This document shows positions 24,090 through 36,040 of a stretch of 64,000 nucleotides of DNA, in pieces; the stretch's first letter is position 1; every line of letters begins with the position of its first letter. The stretch is from Archegozetes longisetosus (Eukaryota; Arthropoda; Arachnida; Sarcoptiformes; Trhypochthoniidae), in assembly GCA_018873245.2 (NCBI GenBank), contig JAEMBT020000009.1, forward strand, positions 5,929,180-5,993,179. The letters run 5' to 3'. The translations under genes and the position numbers were made by a program. Below the pieces are notes generated by a model that was not told the DNA's origin, did not search any database, and saw only the letters and a list, made by a program, of their open reading frames with translations.

Positions 24090-24690
24090 CTTTAAAACTG
24101 GGTCAGTGCGGGCTATTGGGTTTAAGGGGGTTCCAACCCCCTATCTCCAAATGTGATACATAAGATTGATTCAGTTCTTCGAGATGAACATTTTGATACC
24201 GTAATTGACCACTGATGGCCAACTCCCGACCGGAGTGGCTGACCCTGCCAAGTGATATATCATTGGACTTAGGATATCGAGCTGAGCATTTTGATACCTC
24301 TCCTGATATATTATCACAAGTAGTTCTCGGGATATCCATCATAGTTTGGTTTAGTACCTCGTAATCGATAAACTTTGATTTCTTGAATCTTAACCCAAAC
24401 AAGCCTGCCATAAACTAAAGGAGAATAGTTTAGGTTGTGAAGCAATTTTAACTAATTATACCTTAGTTAAAATTAGGTTTGGTTTGGGTTACAACTTGGT
24501 AAAGCCAAGTTTATCCACTTTCGAGGGGGTCAGGTCTGGGTGCCAGAAGTGGTCAGGTTCGGATCGAAAGTGGTCAAGTGTGGTATCAAAATGTTCAGCT
24601 GAACGAACTAAATCTAATGGTGTATCATACTTAGGGGTGGAGGTCGGACATCCCATTAGACCCATTAGTCCGGATTTACCCTTAAAACCA
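24090..24690. mobile_element. long-inverted-repeat MITE (about 600 bp)
   Basis: The left arm (24090-24240) pairs with the right arm (24540-24690). Both carry 'gaacattttgatacc' (one inverted), preceded by a GATACA/GATAC block and followed by TTGACCACT. The left half also repeats the 'gagctgagcattttgatacc' unit at about 24279. GC content is visibly higher than the surroundings. The open frames at 24103-24411 and 24484-24702 are by-products of the arms, not genes. Confidence 0.7.
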
Positions 24691-26620
24691 ATAAAGGTTT
24701 AAAGAGTACTTCAAACGTTCACCGTAATAAGTCTCGCATACTTATTCTTCAATTTCAATATTTGTACTGACAGATCAATGAAATTATTATTCATCTACTA
24801 TTCACATTATAGTATGTATTACTTTGGAGTATTTCGAACTAAACCGCAGTAAAGTCATTATACTCTAATTATCAATTTCTGGAAAAAAATTTTAAAATTT
24901 TTTAAAACTTATCAAAATAATTTTTGAGCAGAAGCATAAGTAAAAGTCGTATGAATGTAATTAAATACCGAATTGAATAGATTTTTACACGTTTGACATT
25001 GATTTGCATTTTATTCTTTAAAAAGCAAGTTTTAGTAAATCTGAATATTTATATTAGTTCAGGAAATTGTTCGACTTAAAAAACAAAATACATCTTCAAA
25101 ATCTCTACATCATTGTTTCAAATCATGAACTGTCATTTCGATTGGTTCTGTTGAGTTGAAATTTTAGGTTAAAAAGTGGAAAAGTTGAAATTTTCACATT
25201 TCATAACGAAATAAAATCTAATATTATTGAAACTTGAATAAAAGTATAAACCTTAACCAACATAACAATTGAGCCCATAACCAATACTATCCTTGATTAA
25301 GATATCTTTAAATCATTTAAACTAAATAGTTCTAAATTTAAACTAAATATAATAAGTTATTCTATTAATTGTTAATTTCGAACGCAATTTTGTAGGTAAA
25401 CGTTTAATTACGTCGACTGATCACAAAATACTCTTAACATTAACATTCAATCGAAGTGTTTATTATATTTTATAAATGATTGAAAGTCATGCTTCCAAAG
25501 AGAAAGATAATGGCTTATTAGCAATAAATGATCGGTAGTATAAAACGATCTTGTCGATAAGCTGGTTGTCGACAACATGCTATCGATAAATCGTACCACA
25601 CCCATGTTGGACGTACAACTAGTTGGCGAGAATTTGTTGGATATTAGTGAACAAAATTAAAGAATTTTTGAATTAATAGTGAAAATTTTCAATAGCATTT
25701 TGTCTAAGACATACTTCACTTGAAGTCGGCAACTATGGGTACTATAAAACCAGATGAATTACCAAGAGGACTAGTCAAACCCAGTAAATTGCTGCAGACA
25801 TATGTTGGATCGAGGTCTGGATAACAGCAGCCATTGAGATTCATAACTAAAGTGAAGAACACGAGATTCACAGCGAGGCAGCCAAAAAATTTTAAGTAAG
25901 GGGCATAAAGTTATAAAATTTCAGATGAACGTACTTAGTTTACATTAATTAAAAATTTATCTTTTATACAAGGATTCAAAGGGTTCAAAACAGATATAAA
26001 TTCTCTAAAGAATTTCTACTGAAATACAGCCTAATAAGTTTTATCTTGAGGTTAAAGTTGAAAGAGTCTGTACCTCCACGGTACCTACTGGTAACGCCGC
26101 TGAATACTCAATGCTAGGTTACATTTTGTAAATGTTACGGCTATCATATGAAAAAGCTACCAATTAATTTCTAAAGTTATTGAATATGTTATTTTCTTCT
26201 ATGATTATTATACCAATTAAATTATTAAAATTTAGAATAATAACAGCAGAAACTATTTCTTTTGTTTTATTGTTTTCTCGGATGATTTAACTAGGAAAAT
26301 GAAGATAATGTGGATAATGAACTTAACGATAGTGCTTAGAACAATGCCATATTGTTCTAAAACAAAGTATTTTTTGTATTAATCTAAGTTTCAATTATTT
26401 ACTAAACATTTATTGTCTTGTATTGTATTGATTATATAAGCTGTAGCTAATATCGAATATGATTTTATTATAGATATTGATTAATAAGATAAAATTTACA
26501 AATAAGATAATCAACAGTTGATAAAAAAAATACACAGATGAAGCTCAAAATAAATTTTGAAGAATGTTTGGAAAAGTATTAAATAACATAGTCAATAGAT
26601 TAAAAATTGTCGATAAAAGT
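24691..26620. other. intergenic DNA, one less AT-rich patch
   Basis: No supported gene. At 25530-25900 composition changes: a cluster of TCGATA/TATCGA palindromes (25553-25600), then a 21-codon frame from an ATG at 25736 that ends at a stop near 25822 and continues in frame after it. This could be a relic of a mobile-element gene, but no family is recognised. Confidence 0.4.
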
Positions 26621-29600
26621 TTAAATTAAACGATATTTCTTAACTCTAGTACTGTTCCTATTATTACTAAACTTATTATTGTACAAATTAATGTTCGTAT
26701 TATTGCTTGTATTCAAGGGAATACTTGAGGGGGAGTTAAAAGTAGACGAAAAAATTCTGGGCTGCTGTTGGAATGAACGACCACTGTTTAGATGCGGTGG
26801 CTGTGTTACGCTATCTTGATCATAACCAGCACCGGTGTCATCATCTTCTGCTTCGTCTGGAACTACATTCAGATTGTGATTAGCTATATTCGGATCTGTT
26901 GTAAAGCTTTGTTTTGGTGTTTGACCATAAGCGGGCTGGTGTTGGAGATTATGGGTTTGCTGAGGATTGTATTGTGGATTATATATCGGTTGTTGCTGTG
27001 AATTAGATATAGGAAAAGTTTTTAAAATCTGAGAAGCTTTCAAAAACCTAGAAAAGACTTTTAGAATTCTGAAAAAACTGAAATATTAAAACAAATTTTA
27101 ATGCAATTTAAAAAGTATTCGAGGCCTGTAGAGGATCTTAAGGTCCAAATAAAATTTAGAAACAAAGTTCAGTTCATTAGATTTACATTTAAGGGTTGTT
27201 GCGTCGGATAATTAGGTCGTTGAACAGGTATTTGTTGATAAACAGGTTGTTGCTGAATATATTGGTTAGGTTGTTGAGGGATGTATGGTTGATTCTGTTG
27301 TGGGTATTGTTGTGGAACGTATTGTGGTGGGTATTGTTGTGGAAAGTATTGCTGTTGAGGAACAAATTGGGGCTGATATGCAGGATATTGTTGGGGCTGT
27401 TGTTGAGGATAGTATTGTTGTACTGGTTGTTGATATTGATGCTGTTGTGGGGCTACTTGTTGAGGGAATGGCTGTTGATATACACCTAAGATTTAACATA
27501 GATTTATAGATTTTATCAATAATTAATTATCAAAAGTTTTATCAGACTTTGAAAATTTTTAATTACCCGAAACTGGCTGTTGGGGATGTTGTTGGGGGTA
27601 TTGTTGTGGTTGTTGTTGATATTGAAGACCAGTAACTGGTGTTGATATACTGTTCGGGAATTTCGATTTGCTATTTGTTAGTAGAGTTTTCTGTAATTGT
27701 TGTGTTGGAGGTGTGGCTACTGGTGCGTTTTGATCGAGAATTTCGTCGTATTCTACCCCAGGATTGTTGACAGATGACTGTCGGGCACTGCCGAAGTCAT
27801 TCGTCCTGTGAGATTTTTGACCGCTTTTAGGTCTTTGACTTCTATAGACTGGAGGAGCGGGTGTTGGAAGTGGTTGTTCAGACACATTTTCTTCTTCAGG
27901 TTCAGTAGTAGTCTCTTCACTGCCATCTTGTGCACCTTCAGGGCTTTCTTCTTCTCCCCCTCCGCCTTCTTGCCCGCTTCCATCGTTATTATTGTAGTCA
28001 TAATCTAGTTATAAAAAATTTAATGCAAACGATTGAAAAATTTTATTCACTATATTCGAACGGTTTTCCTAATTTAAACTGATGAGCATCTCATGAATAC
28101 ACTGTCTGGTTGCGAGAAAAATTAAATCCAAAGCAGTGAAAAATTTATTAACCTATATCGAAACTTCATTGTAATGAAGTTTTGCTGTTTGAAAGTTGTA
28201 AACAGTTCGTGAATGAAATTTTAAGGTCAAAAACATAAACTTCCGATAATTAAATCCAAACTTTCAAACAATAAAACAATATAAGGAAAAACAATTTTCT
28301 TAATGATCTGACATTTTTTAGATAAGCAGCTTTTTAGTAATTCAAGAAACAAACCTTGATTTCCATCTCCTCCCTGTCCGGCATTCTGTTGCTGTTGTCT
28401 CTCTTTCTCTGCCTGTTCTCTCGCTTGCTTTTCCTGCTGTTTTCTAATCTCATCTAGATCTTCTTTGCTCAGCAGCCCGGGTGGGAACAGACCTTCGGGA
28501 AAATTATCGCCTGAACCGCCGCCTAAATTCTGTAACTGCTGAATATCAGGATCATCGGCTGGATTTTGTTGGTTCTGATCCCCGCCTTCCTGACCACCAT
28601 CTTCTTCGCCCTCTTGACCATTATTGGCACCGGAATTATCATAATCTTCATTTCCCTGATCTTGGCCCCCGTTTTCTTGATCTTCGCCTCCATTATTATT
28701 ATTATTATTATCATAATCTGTGTTTCCATTATTATCATTATTTTTATTACCATAATTTCTATTATTTCCATAATAACCTCCACCAATATTTTCCTCATTA
28801 TCACGATTTCTATTAACTGTTGGTATAAAGTCGTTAATGTCGTAAATGTCCGATAAGAAATCGGAGGACAAAAAATCATTGGTCCCTAAATAGGGTTAAT
28901 AATTACATGCCGTGCAATACATTCCGCAATCCATATACAAAAGTTTTTCATTCATATTATTCAATATTTTTCATTCAATTTTTTTGTTAAGACTTACGAT
29001 TGCGTCGATTTGCACCTCGAGGGTAACCTAATCCTCCGGCTCCTTGACCTGCGTTTCCTCTATTAGAGCCTAAGCCAGTTCCTTGATTCTGACCACCGCC
29101 TAATCCGATACCAAATGGATTGAGAGCACCTCCGAGTCCACCAGGTAATAGTCCACCTAAACCTGGTAATAGACCCGCTCCACCACCTTGCCCTAATTGG
29201 GATCTGAGCACACCTTAATTTCGATAAATGAAAATTAATTATTTTGTAAAGATTTCAATATTTTCGATTGATTATTTCAATAAAACTGTGTTAGATTAAA
29301 TTAAATTTTTCATTTCCCTCAGATTCATTATAATGCGGTTTTACAGTATAAGGAAAAAGTTTGCTTTATATTAATCACTTATTAACTAGTAGTTGAACGG
29401 CTTAAAAAATTCAGTTCAAATTTTCATTAAATTAATTTTAAACGATTATTTAACCATTTAGTAGTAATTAAAAGTATCGATAACTAACTATTCTTTATCT
29501 GATTGTGATAACTGAATCTTTATCTAGAACATCTAGTTTGCATACTTGCAATTCTTGGATCTCTCAATAAGTTCGGATTCCGCAGTATTTGTTGAGCTAT

Positions 29601-30032
29601 TTCTGGATTCTGTCGAGCTAACAGTTGAAGTCTTGGGTTATTCCGCAAAATCAGAGCCAATCTCGGGTCAACACCACCCCCAGGTCTCGCGCCACCAATT
29701 CCGCGTCCAGGTATACCGAAAGGATTATCTGATTGCGCGTTACGTAATAACGGATCTCTATTTCTATTTTTCAATCTATCATATCTCTTGTGCAAATCAA
29801 CAGTAAAAACGTTGCTAGTTTTATTATTATCATTCTCATCATTAATAACAGTATTATTTTCTGGATTTGAAGTACTTGTCGTTACGTTAGTTTCAATAGT
29901 ACTATTAAGCGGTGTTATTGTTGTTGAGTTGGTGCTGGTCGAGTTTAGGTTTTCGACAGTTACGATCGTATCGTTTTGGTTGTCGGCAAATGTTAAGCCA
30001 AATATAAATAATAGTAAAATATTTCTATTCAT
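26621..30032 (-). CDS. secreted low-complexity Asn/Gln/Gly-rich protein (792 aa)
   Basis: Six exons on the minus strand: 30032-29546, 29213-28998, 28885-28355, 28004-27567, 27485-27187 and 27028-26621. Phases match and the length is 2379 nt. A signal peptide (MNRNILLLFIFGLTFA) is followed by a Thr/Asn/Ser region with many N-x-S/T sites. Next come a helical N-P-R-L-Q-L-L-A-R-Q-N-P-E-I-A-Q-Q stretch (about 127-160), a Gly/Leu region (exon 2), an acidic Asn/Asp/Gln region with a charged coiled-coil-like end (exon 3), and Glu- then Pro-rich sequence (exon 4). A repeated Q-Q-Y-P block (exon 5) and a Gln/Asn tail ending R-V-K-K-Y-R-L-I complete it. No catalytic domain, no other membrane segment. 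I do not recognise a family. Composition suggests an extracellular structural or adhesive material, and this is inference. Introns are 73-332 nt. Confidence 0.8.
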
Positions 30033-33021
30033 TTTGCTGTAAAAGAAAAGTTTGAATTCATAAAAGTTGATGTACAGGTGAGATTTTCTTACATATTAGA
30101 GATTGACAGGATCTTCTAATTAGATTACGAAAAATATACAAATTACTTATAAATTCTTAAGTTCATATGTCAATATAATTCAAAAATTATGAGTCAAATA
30201 ATTATTTAACTAAAAATTATTCATAGCTTAAACTTTACCATTTCAAGAAAATTAAGTGAAAAATTCTCAAAATAACTTATAAAATTCGCAAAATCACTAA
30301 TATGAATGAAATTTGTTTTCGTAAGACTTAAAAATTATTTATAGGACTTCTCATAGCTCTAGCAAGAATTATTGAAGATTTTGAAATTTCGATAAAAATA
30401 TAAGAGAAGTTTATTTTAAAATTCAAATTAAGACAATTGCGAACAAATCTAAAGCAAACAAAACATACCTTTTTGTTAAATAAATAGATGATATTATGAT
30501 AAAGTATATATTAAAAGCCAATTATTTGATCGAAAGAAAAAACCAATAATTGAAAAAGGTACTAAAAAACAATTTCAGTTTCACATTAAGTCTAAAAGAA
30601 ACCGTCAATCGAACAGAAGAACAAAGTAGAGTAAAATTCAATCCATGAAAAGAAAGTTAAGCTACAAAAGCAGTAAAAATAAGCCCTTGACTGCTTTACA
30701 AGAAAACTTGAAATTAGTCTAAATTTTAAACTAAAGTATACTTTAATAAGTAATAATACTATTACGATATGGTATATCCGGTCTTAAACTACTTTTATTT
30801 ATGAATGACTTTAAATGAAATCTCAAATTATGAATTAAATTCATAGTACTATTAGTCAAGAAAACGGAAAAGCATTTTTTAGAAACGTTAAGTTTTCGGT
30901 CAATTTGCAAAAGTTTAATAATTTTCTATTGACTTATATAATAATTAGTTGAAAAGTTGTCTAAGACAATAAACGTGAATTAGCACAAAATTGAAGTAGG
31001 TAGTTTTGTCTATTTAGTTCCAACCGATTTCTTAATTCTTTAATTGCTTTTCTCATGCAATATCGCAACTTATACGCAATTCTTTGCACCCATGCTTAAC
31101 GATTACGTATACTTTCACTCCCTTTTGTGTCCAAATCAGATATTTCTTATCAAAGACAAGAATTTCTAAAAATCCAATCGGAAAGGGGAGAGAACGCAGT
31201 TTCGGTCCATTTCTTTGTTCATTGGTTTGAATAAAACAAATAATAAGAAAATATTTGAGTTTTCTGTAAACACTTTCGAGCTATCTAGAGTAAAAAACAT
31301 GTTTTTGTTACCTAATTATTATATTTTGCCGAAAGCTTATAGTTCTGCATCAATTGTTTCAATAATTGCAGTCTGAAAATGAGTTATATTAAAATTACTT
31401 TTTCTACTATAGACTTAAGTTTGAGACCTTCACCTTAAGGAATGATAACAAATTATTTATATTACTTTCGAATATAAAAAATGTTTCTTCTGATTGTTAA
31501 ATACTTTCCTGATAACTCATATGAAAGATTCGATTTAATATGAATTTTTTGTGCTTTCGGTACCTTTCCTTTTATAATTTATGTCTTGAAAGGTTTTTTG
31601 TTGAGTTTTGAACTAATATTAATTTATGTTTTTCACCTTCAATAAAAATTATTATACATATGAAAATTTAAATTTCTTTCTGATTAGATGTCATTGTCTT
31701 CTTAAATCATTTATACAAAGAAAAACAAGTTTCGTAACTTTTCTGATAATGTAGGAGTAAAAATGACATCAGAACTTCAGAAAAAAACATTGTTACCTAA
31801 GATAGAAATTCAAAAATTTAAATTAAGAGGAAATGAGTGAACACAAAGAAACAACAAGTTAGTTGTCAAAGACTTTTGAAACAAAAATATCTTCAATAAG
31901 ACCAGATTTCATGATATAGTCGATTCGCAACAATTACTTAGTTTCCTCTAAATTCATGCAAAATTGACTGAGAATAAAGAAAAACAGTGATTTCCGCGTC
32001 GCTAGCCATTAATTGAAATGACTTGTCCCTTATTCTCGCCTTACGTCCTTCAAAGGACGTCCGTTCATCAAGCCTTCAATGGACTTCATCTGAGAAAATA
32101 ATGGACATTCAGTTGAACAAAAGATTTCTAAGAAAAAACTCATTAAAATTCATGCCATACAATTATGCTTAATGATCTAGAAATGAATTTAAAAAATAGA
32201 TAATTTAAGGACCTTAACTTGCTGGACATTAGTATTCTTAAGGTTTCTGGAACATTTTTCTATTGTTATTCACGCGAAGGACTGATTGAAAATTATAATC
32301 AACTCAATTATACACGAATATAGATAAAAATATTTAGTTAATGTACTTTCAAGTTTATAAGTTTTTTAGAATGAATGTCAAAAATTGAAGTGTTATTATG
32401 GAAAAACCAGGACTTTATTCTTAGAATAACTAAAGAGTAATTGAACTAGAAAATCAATTCATTGTTTCGCAAACTGATAGATCGGAAGTGCAAATAAAAA
32501 GGATATTCGCCTAAACAAAAAATCATTTATGCATGCTTTACATCCTAGTTATGAATAATTAAAATATCTTATCTATTGCATTATATTTACTATGATATGA
32601 ATAAAGTGAAGTTCTTGAGGTTTTTTGGTAAAAATTATATATTATTACATAAAAACAGGGATTTCTAATGAAAAAAAATTCTCATGTTTCAGTTACAATA
32701 ATGCGTGACCTCCAAAAGAATTGTTTATTAATTTACCTCCGGATATGACCGTTTTTGCACTTTTATTAACATTTTTACTTTATTTACCACAAAATGCTTG
32801 AACGGAAGATCGCTCTATTGATTCGGGTATATAATAGTGTGTCAGTTAGTATCCCATATGGACAGAAAACTGATAAGGCTTGCCCTGAGAAAGTCGTGAA
32901 AACGTTTATTTAAAAACTTTTTGACTTAAGTGTGATAGTTTTATGTCCTAAGCTCTTTGAGCGGAAAGTGTCATCAATTAGAGCTTGAATTAAACGTTAA
33001 AAAGCTAATCTTAATTAGAAC
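30033..33021. other. divergent intergenic region between two secreted-protein genes
   Basis: This 3-kb spacer separates two head-to-head genes. A perfect 18-bp palindrome (ACGTCCTTCAAAGGACGT) lies at 32044-32061. TATATAA is at 32828-32834 and TCAGTT at 32842-32847, but the spacing is short for a standard core promoter. No gene or mobile element was recognised. Confidence 0.45.
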
Positions 33022-34020
33022 ATGAACATTAAAACGGTATTAATTTTTTGAAGTCATGTTAAACTTTATCTTATGTGAAATTGAATTTTTGATTTGTGAT
33101 TAAATTTTGAAAACTTAATGAAGAAACTTACCTAATCTTAAAATTCAACTACTTTTTGCATGTTTTTATGTGCTATTTAGTTTTTTGATCAATGCTTTAG
33201 TTGTTGAAACTTTTGCTTTATATTCAGATTATACTCATATCAATTGTCGCAAATTTATATGTCATAACATCAGCTAATGAAGAAAGTGATTTAACGCCTG
33301 CCGAAACCGGCTATGGAGGCAAAGGTGGCGGTGCTGTAGTGGCCGGTGGTGGTAAATTCAGTAAAGCAGGTGCTGCTGGAGGTTTCGCTAAAGGCGCTGG
33401 AGCTGCAGGTTTTGGCGCGAAAAAATTCGGCAAGAAAGGTAAGAAAAACTCTAATTTTCGATCTATGACAAAACAAAATCTTAACGATCATAATACGATT
33501 TATTTATCTTTCGTGTTAGGCTTTGCTGCAGGTGGTGCTGCCGGGGCTGCAGGTTTCAAAAAAGGTACTTTAAAAGTTTTAATCTCGCTTAAAATTACTT
33601 AAAAATCAATTTTAATTGACAGGAGCTGCGGCTAAAGGAGGCGCCGCACTAAAAAAATTCTTAAAGAAAGGTTTTAAAAAGGGGGGCTTTAAGAAAACTT
33701 TTGCTGCTGGACACAACAAGAAGTTTGCCAAACTTGCAATCGTATCACACGATCAGGCATTCAAATTTGGATCCGCTGCCGGTTTTGGTGCCGCTGGAGG
33801 TAAAGTTGCCGGATTAGCCGCTAAGAAGGGATTCGCGAAGGCTGCGGGTGGTGGAGCTTTCAAAAAGGGTGGTAAATTTGGCAAAAAAGGTATCGCAGCT
33901 GCCGGTGCAGCAAAGGGTGGTTTCAAGAAGGGTGCTATCGCTAAGGGAGGCTTCAAAAAAGGAGGCGCTTTTGGAGTTAAAAAAGCTGCGAAAAAAGTCG
34001 GAGGTGGTCTTTATGGATAA
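33022..34020 (+). CDS. secreted cationic Gly/Ala/Lys/Phe-repeat protein (231 aa)
   Basis: Exons 33022-33036, 33201-33438, 33520-33564 and 33623-34020 sum to 696 nt with matching phases. The five-codon first exon (M-N-I-K-T) is inferred: the second exon has no ATG but continues a hydrophobic signal peptide (L-L-K-L-L-L-Y-I-Q-I-I-L-I-S-I-V-A) directly after an acceptor. After a short acidic segment (E-E-S-D) the rest is built from Gly, Ala, Lys and Phe, with repeated F-K-K-G-G, G-F-A-K-G and A-A-G-F-G-A units, ending G-G-L-Y-G. No Cys. One less repetitive island (A-I-V-S-H-D-Q-A-F-K) sits in the last exon. It would be strongly basic and disordered. Probably an extracellular structural or adhesive protein. 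The family is not recognised. Confidence 0.75.
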
Positions 34021-35345
34021 TCAATAGATTTATTGAAGGAATGATTTTTTCAGTTTATTGTTCGTTAATCAACAGGCATGAAACCGGGACTAATTTTTTT
34101 GTATTCCTATTCTTTATTAATAGATACCAAAAAAATTGTGATAAACTTACTGATTGATTAAGCAAATTATTTACGGTTAAGATTGGCGTTCATTTATGAC
34201 TAGTTTAAAACCATTTAAATTTTAATAATTTTTACCTTTTTGTAAATAAGGATAAATTTACATAAAATATAAGTTAAGGCAATAAAAGGCTTATGTACGA
34301 AAAATATTGTAAATTTTGTGATAAATTTTTAGTCTTTTTAATGCCAAAAAATTTCTTATTTTAAACTTAAACTCTATTCTAGATGTTTAATAGAGTAATA
34401 ATTGTTTTGTTAAAATTTTCTAATCGATAGAAATAAAATTTTGTCTATAGGTTAAATAACGGCAAAACTAAAGTTTTATTTTGATCTAAAATACTTTTGT
34501 TAACTTTTAATGACCATAAAATAGAGGATTTTTCAATGAACAAAATAATTAGCGTAAAAATTCAAGCATCAAATTCAGGTCATGGTATGTCATAATTATA
34601 TTTCTGACTTATTTTGTGACAGAAAATGTGAAGAAACCATTAACATATATAATGTATAAAAGTGAATTACAATGCATTTTATGATAGCATAGGATGTAAT
34701 GGTTTTACATTTATTGAATTTATTAACGATCACTTCAATATATCATTTTGAAAACTTGTAGGCTATTACTAAAGTTCTAATGACTTTTCAAATAATTTAT
34801 TCAAACTTTAATATCTTAGGAAATTGATTATTTGAAAATAGATTTTAAACTTTATTGTCTGAAAGTATTTACAATTGCATGAAAATCTTATACCTATAAT
34901 TATGTCAACGTCTTAACGTTAAAGTCTAGCGACAAATAAAATAATTATTTTGAAACCAGTATTGAGTGATAATTGCATAATTTACTTATTATTGAATATT
35001 TTTTTATTTGACAATCAACTCTTCCTTTCTTTTCGTTCAAATTATAAAAGATTATTAAAAAAATTATATTTAATAAAATAAACAAATGAATCCATGCATA
35101 AATAATTGATAGCTTGAAGAAGAAATGTTCAAATAAAATTTATTTATAATAGAAGGAAAATCTTTGTTCATTATAAAAACTTTATGAACACATTCTCAAG
35201 CTTCGAGTCCAAGTATTATTCAAGCAATATATTGTTGAAATTATTTCATATTTTACTGTTTTATAGACTATTAATTCAGTAAAACTTTTGAAGAACTTCG
35301 TTAAAATTTCAAAAAAGCTTATTTGAAAATTGTAAACACCCAGAC
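34021..35345. other. intergenic DNA, no gene seen
   Basis: AT-rich. AATAAA at 34281 may serve the upstream gene. No other feature recognised. Confidence 0.4.
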
Positions 35346-36040
35346 ATGAATGAGAAAATTATTTACTTGGGATTACTATTGATAGCAATTTGTGCTCAAA
35401 ACTCGTTACAGGAATGTTTATGTAATGTTAGACGAAATGGTGAATATTGTGGAACAGAATTGAATCAAATCAATGGCAACAGTGATTGCGATCGAAATAT
35501 GTACTATTGTGGAAATACTAATCGTAACAAAACTGCAGTCTTATTGGTCTCTTGTCCAGAAGGAAGAGAATGTGATGTTAGGATCAGAGGAAGTATGGAA
35601 AAAGCTTTAGTAAAGGCAATAGTTGATTTGTGTAAAGAACGGATTAAGTTTATATAATGAATGCTGTCGCTTATCCAGTTTTTTCAAACGATTTAATTTT
35701 AAGATCGTGTGAATTGTAAGTATTGTTTTTTAATTTAGGAAACGCTTGTTTAAGACACATTCAGTGCAGATGCGGTCGAGGCCTAGGGCGAGGACCTTAT
35801 TGTGGATCTCAATTAAATGGAAGGGATTGCGGACCCAATGTAACATTTACTTGTCGTAGAATTGGTAGTCCTAGCCCTCAAGATGCGTGCCCTGAAGGCT
35901 GTAATGAAGGCAAATGTGTTGTTACCAACAATAAAGTCAGTAAAACAGAATCTGTTTCAGAATCTACACCTATTCCCGGAATTGAAAGAGAAAGTGTGAC
36001 AATGTCTGGGGCCGAGACTCATGCTAAAACTGAGCCTTAA
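35346..36040 (+). CDS. secreted Cys-rich protein with a duplicated domain (182 aa)
   Basis: Exons 35346-35592 and 35739-36040 join in phase 1 to give 549 nt. A signal peptide (MNEKIIYLGLLLIAICAQNS) is followed by two copies of one Cys-rich unit, about 24-78 and 89-140. Both follow the order C-x-C, Y-C-G, (D)C, (Y/T)-x-C, C-P-E-G and a final C before V. The second copy has C-R-C-G-R-G, G-P-Y-C-G-S-Q-L and C-P-E-G-C. The intron falls between the copies, consistent with exon duplication. The C-terminal 40 residues are Ser/Thr/Glu-rich and lack Cys. I do not recognise the domain; it could be a secreted defence, binding or matrix protein. No membrane anchor. Confidence 0.75.

Noticed and set aside
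24103..24702. Two moderate frames, one on each strand
   Set aside because: They fall in the arms of a long-inverted-repeat MITE and have no domain.
27196..27509. Plus-strand frames rich in Leu/Val/Ile opposite the Gln-rich exon
   Set aside because: They are the complement of CAA/CAG repeats; the minus-strand frame has matching splice sites and phases.
28481..28856. His/Tyr- and Ile-rich plus-strand frames opposite the Asn/Asp-rich exon
   Set aside because: By-products of AAT/GAT repeats of the minus-strand exon.
32828..32847. TATATAA followed by TCAGTT as core promoter of the 33-kb gene
   Set aside because: Spacing of about 16 bases between TATA and start motif is too short for a standard core promoter, so it is mentioned only in the spacer entry.
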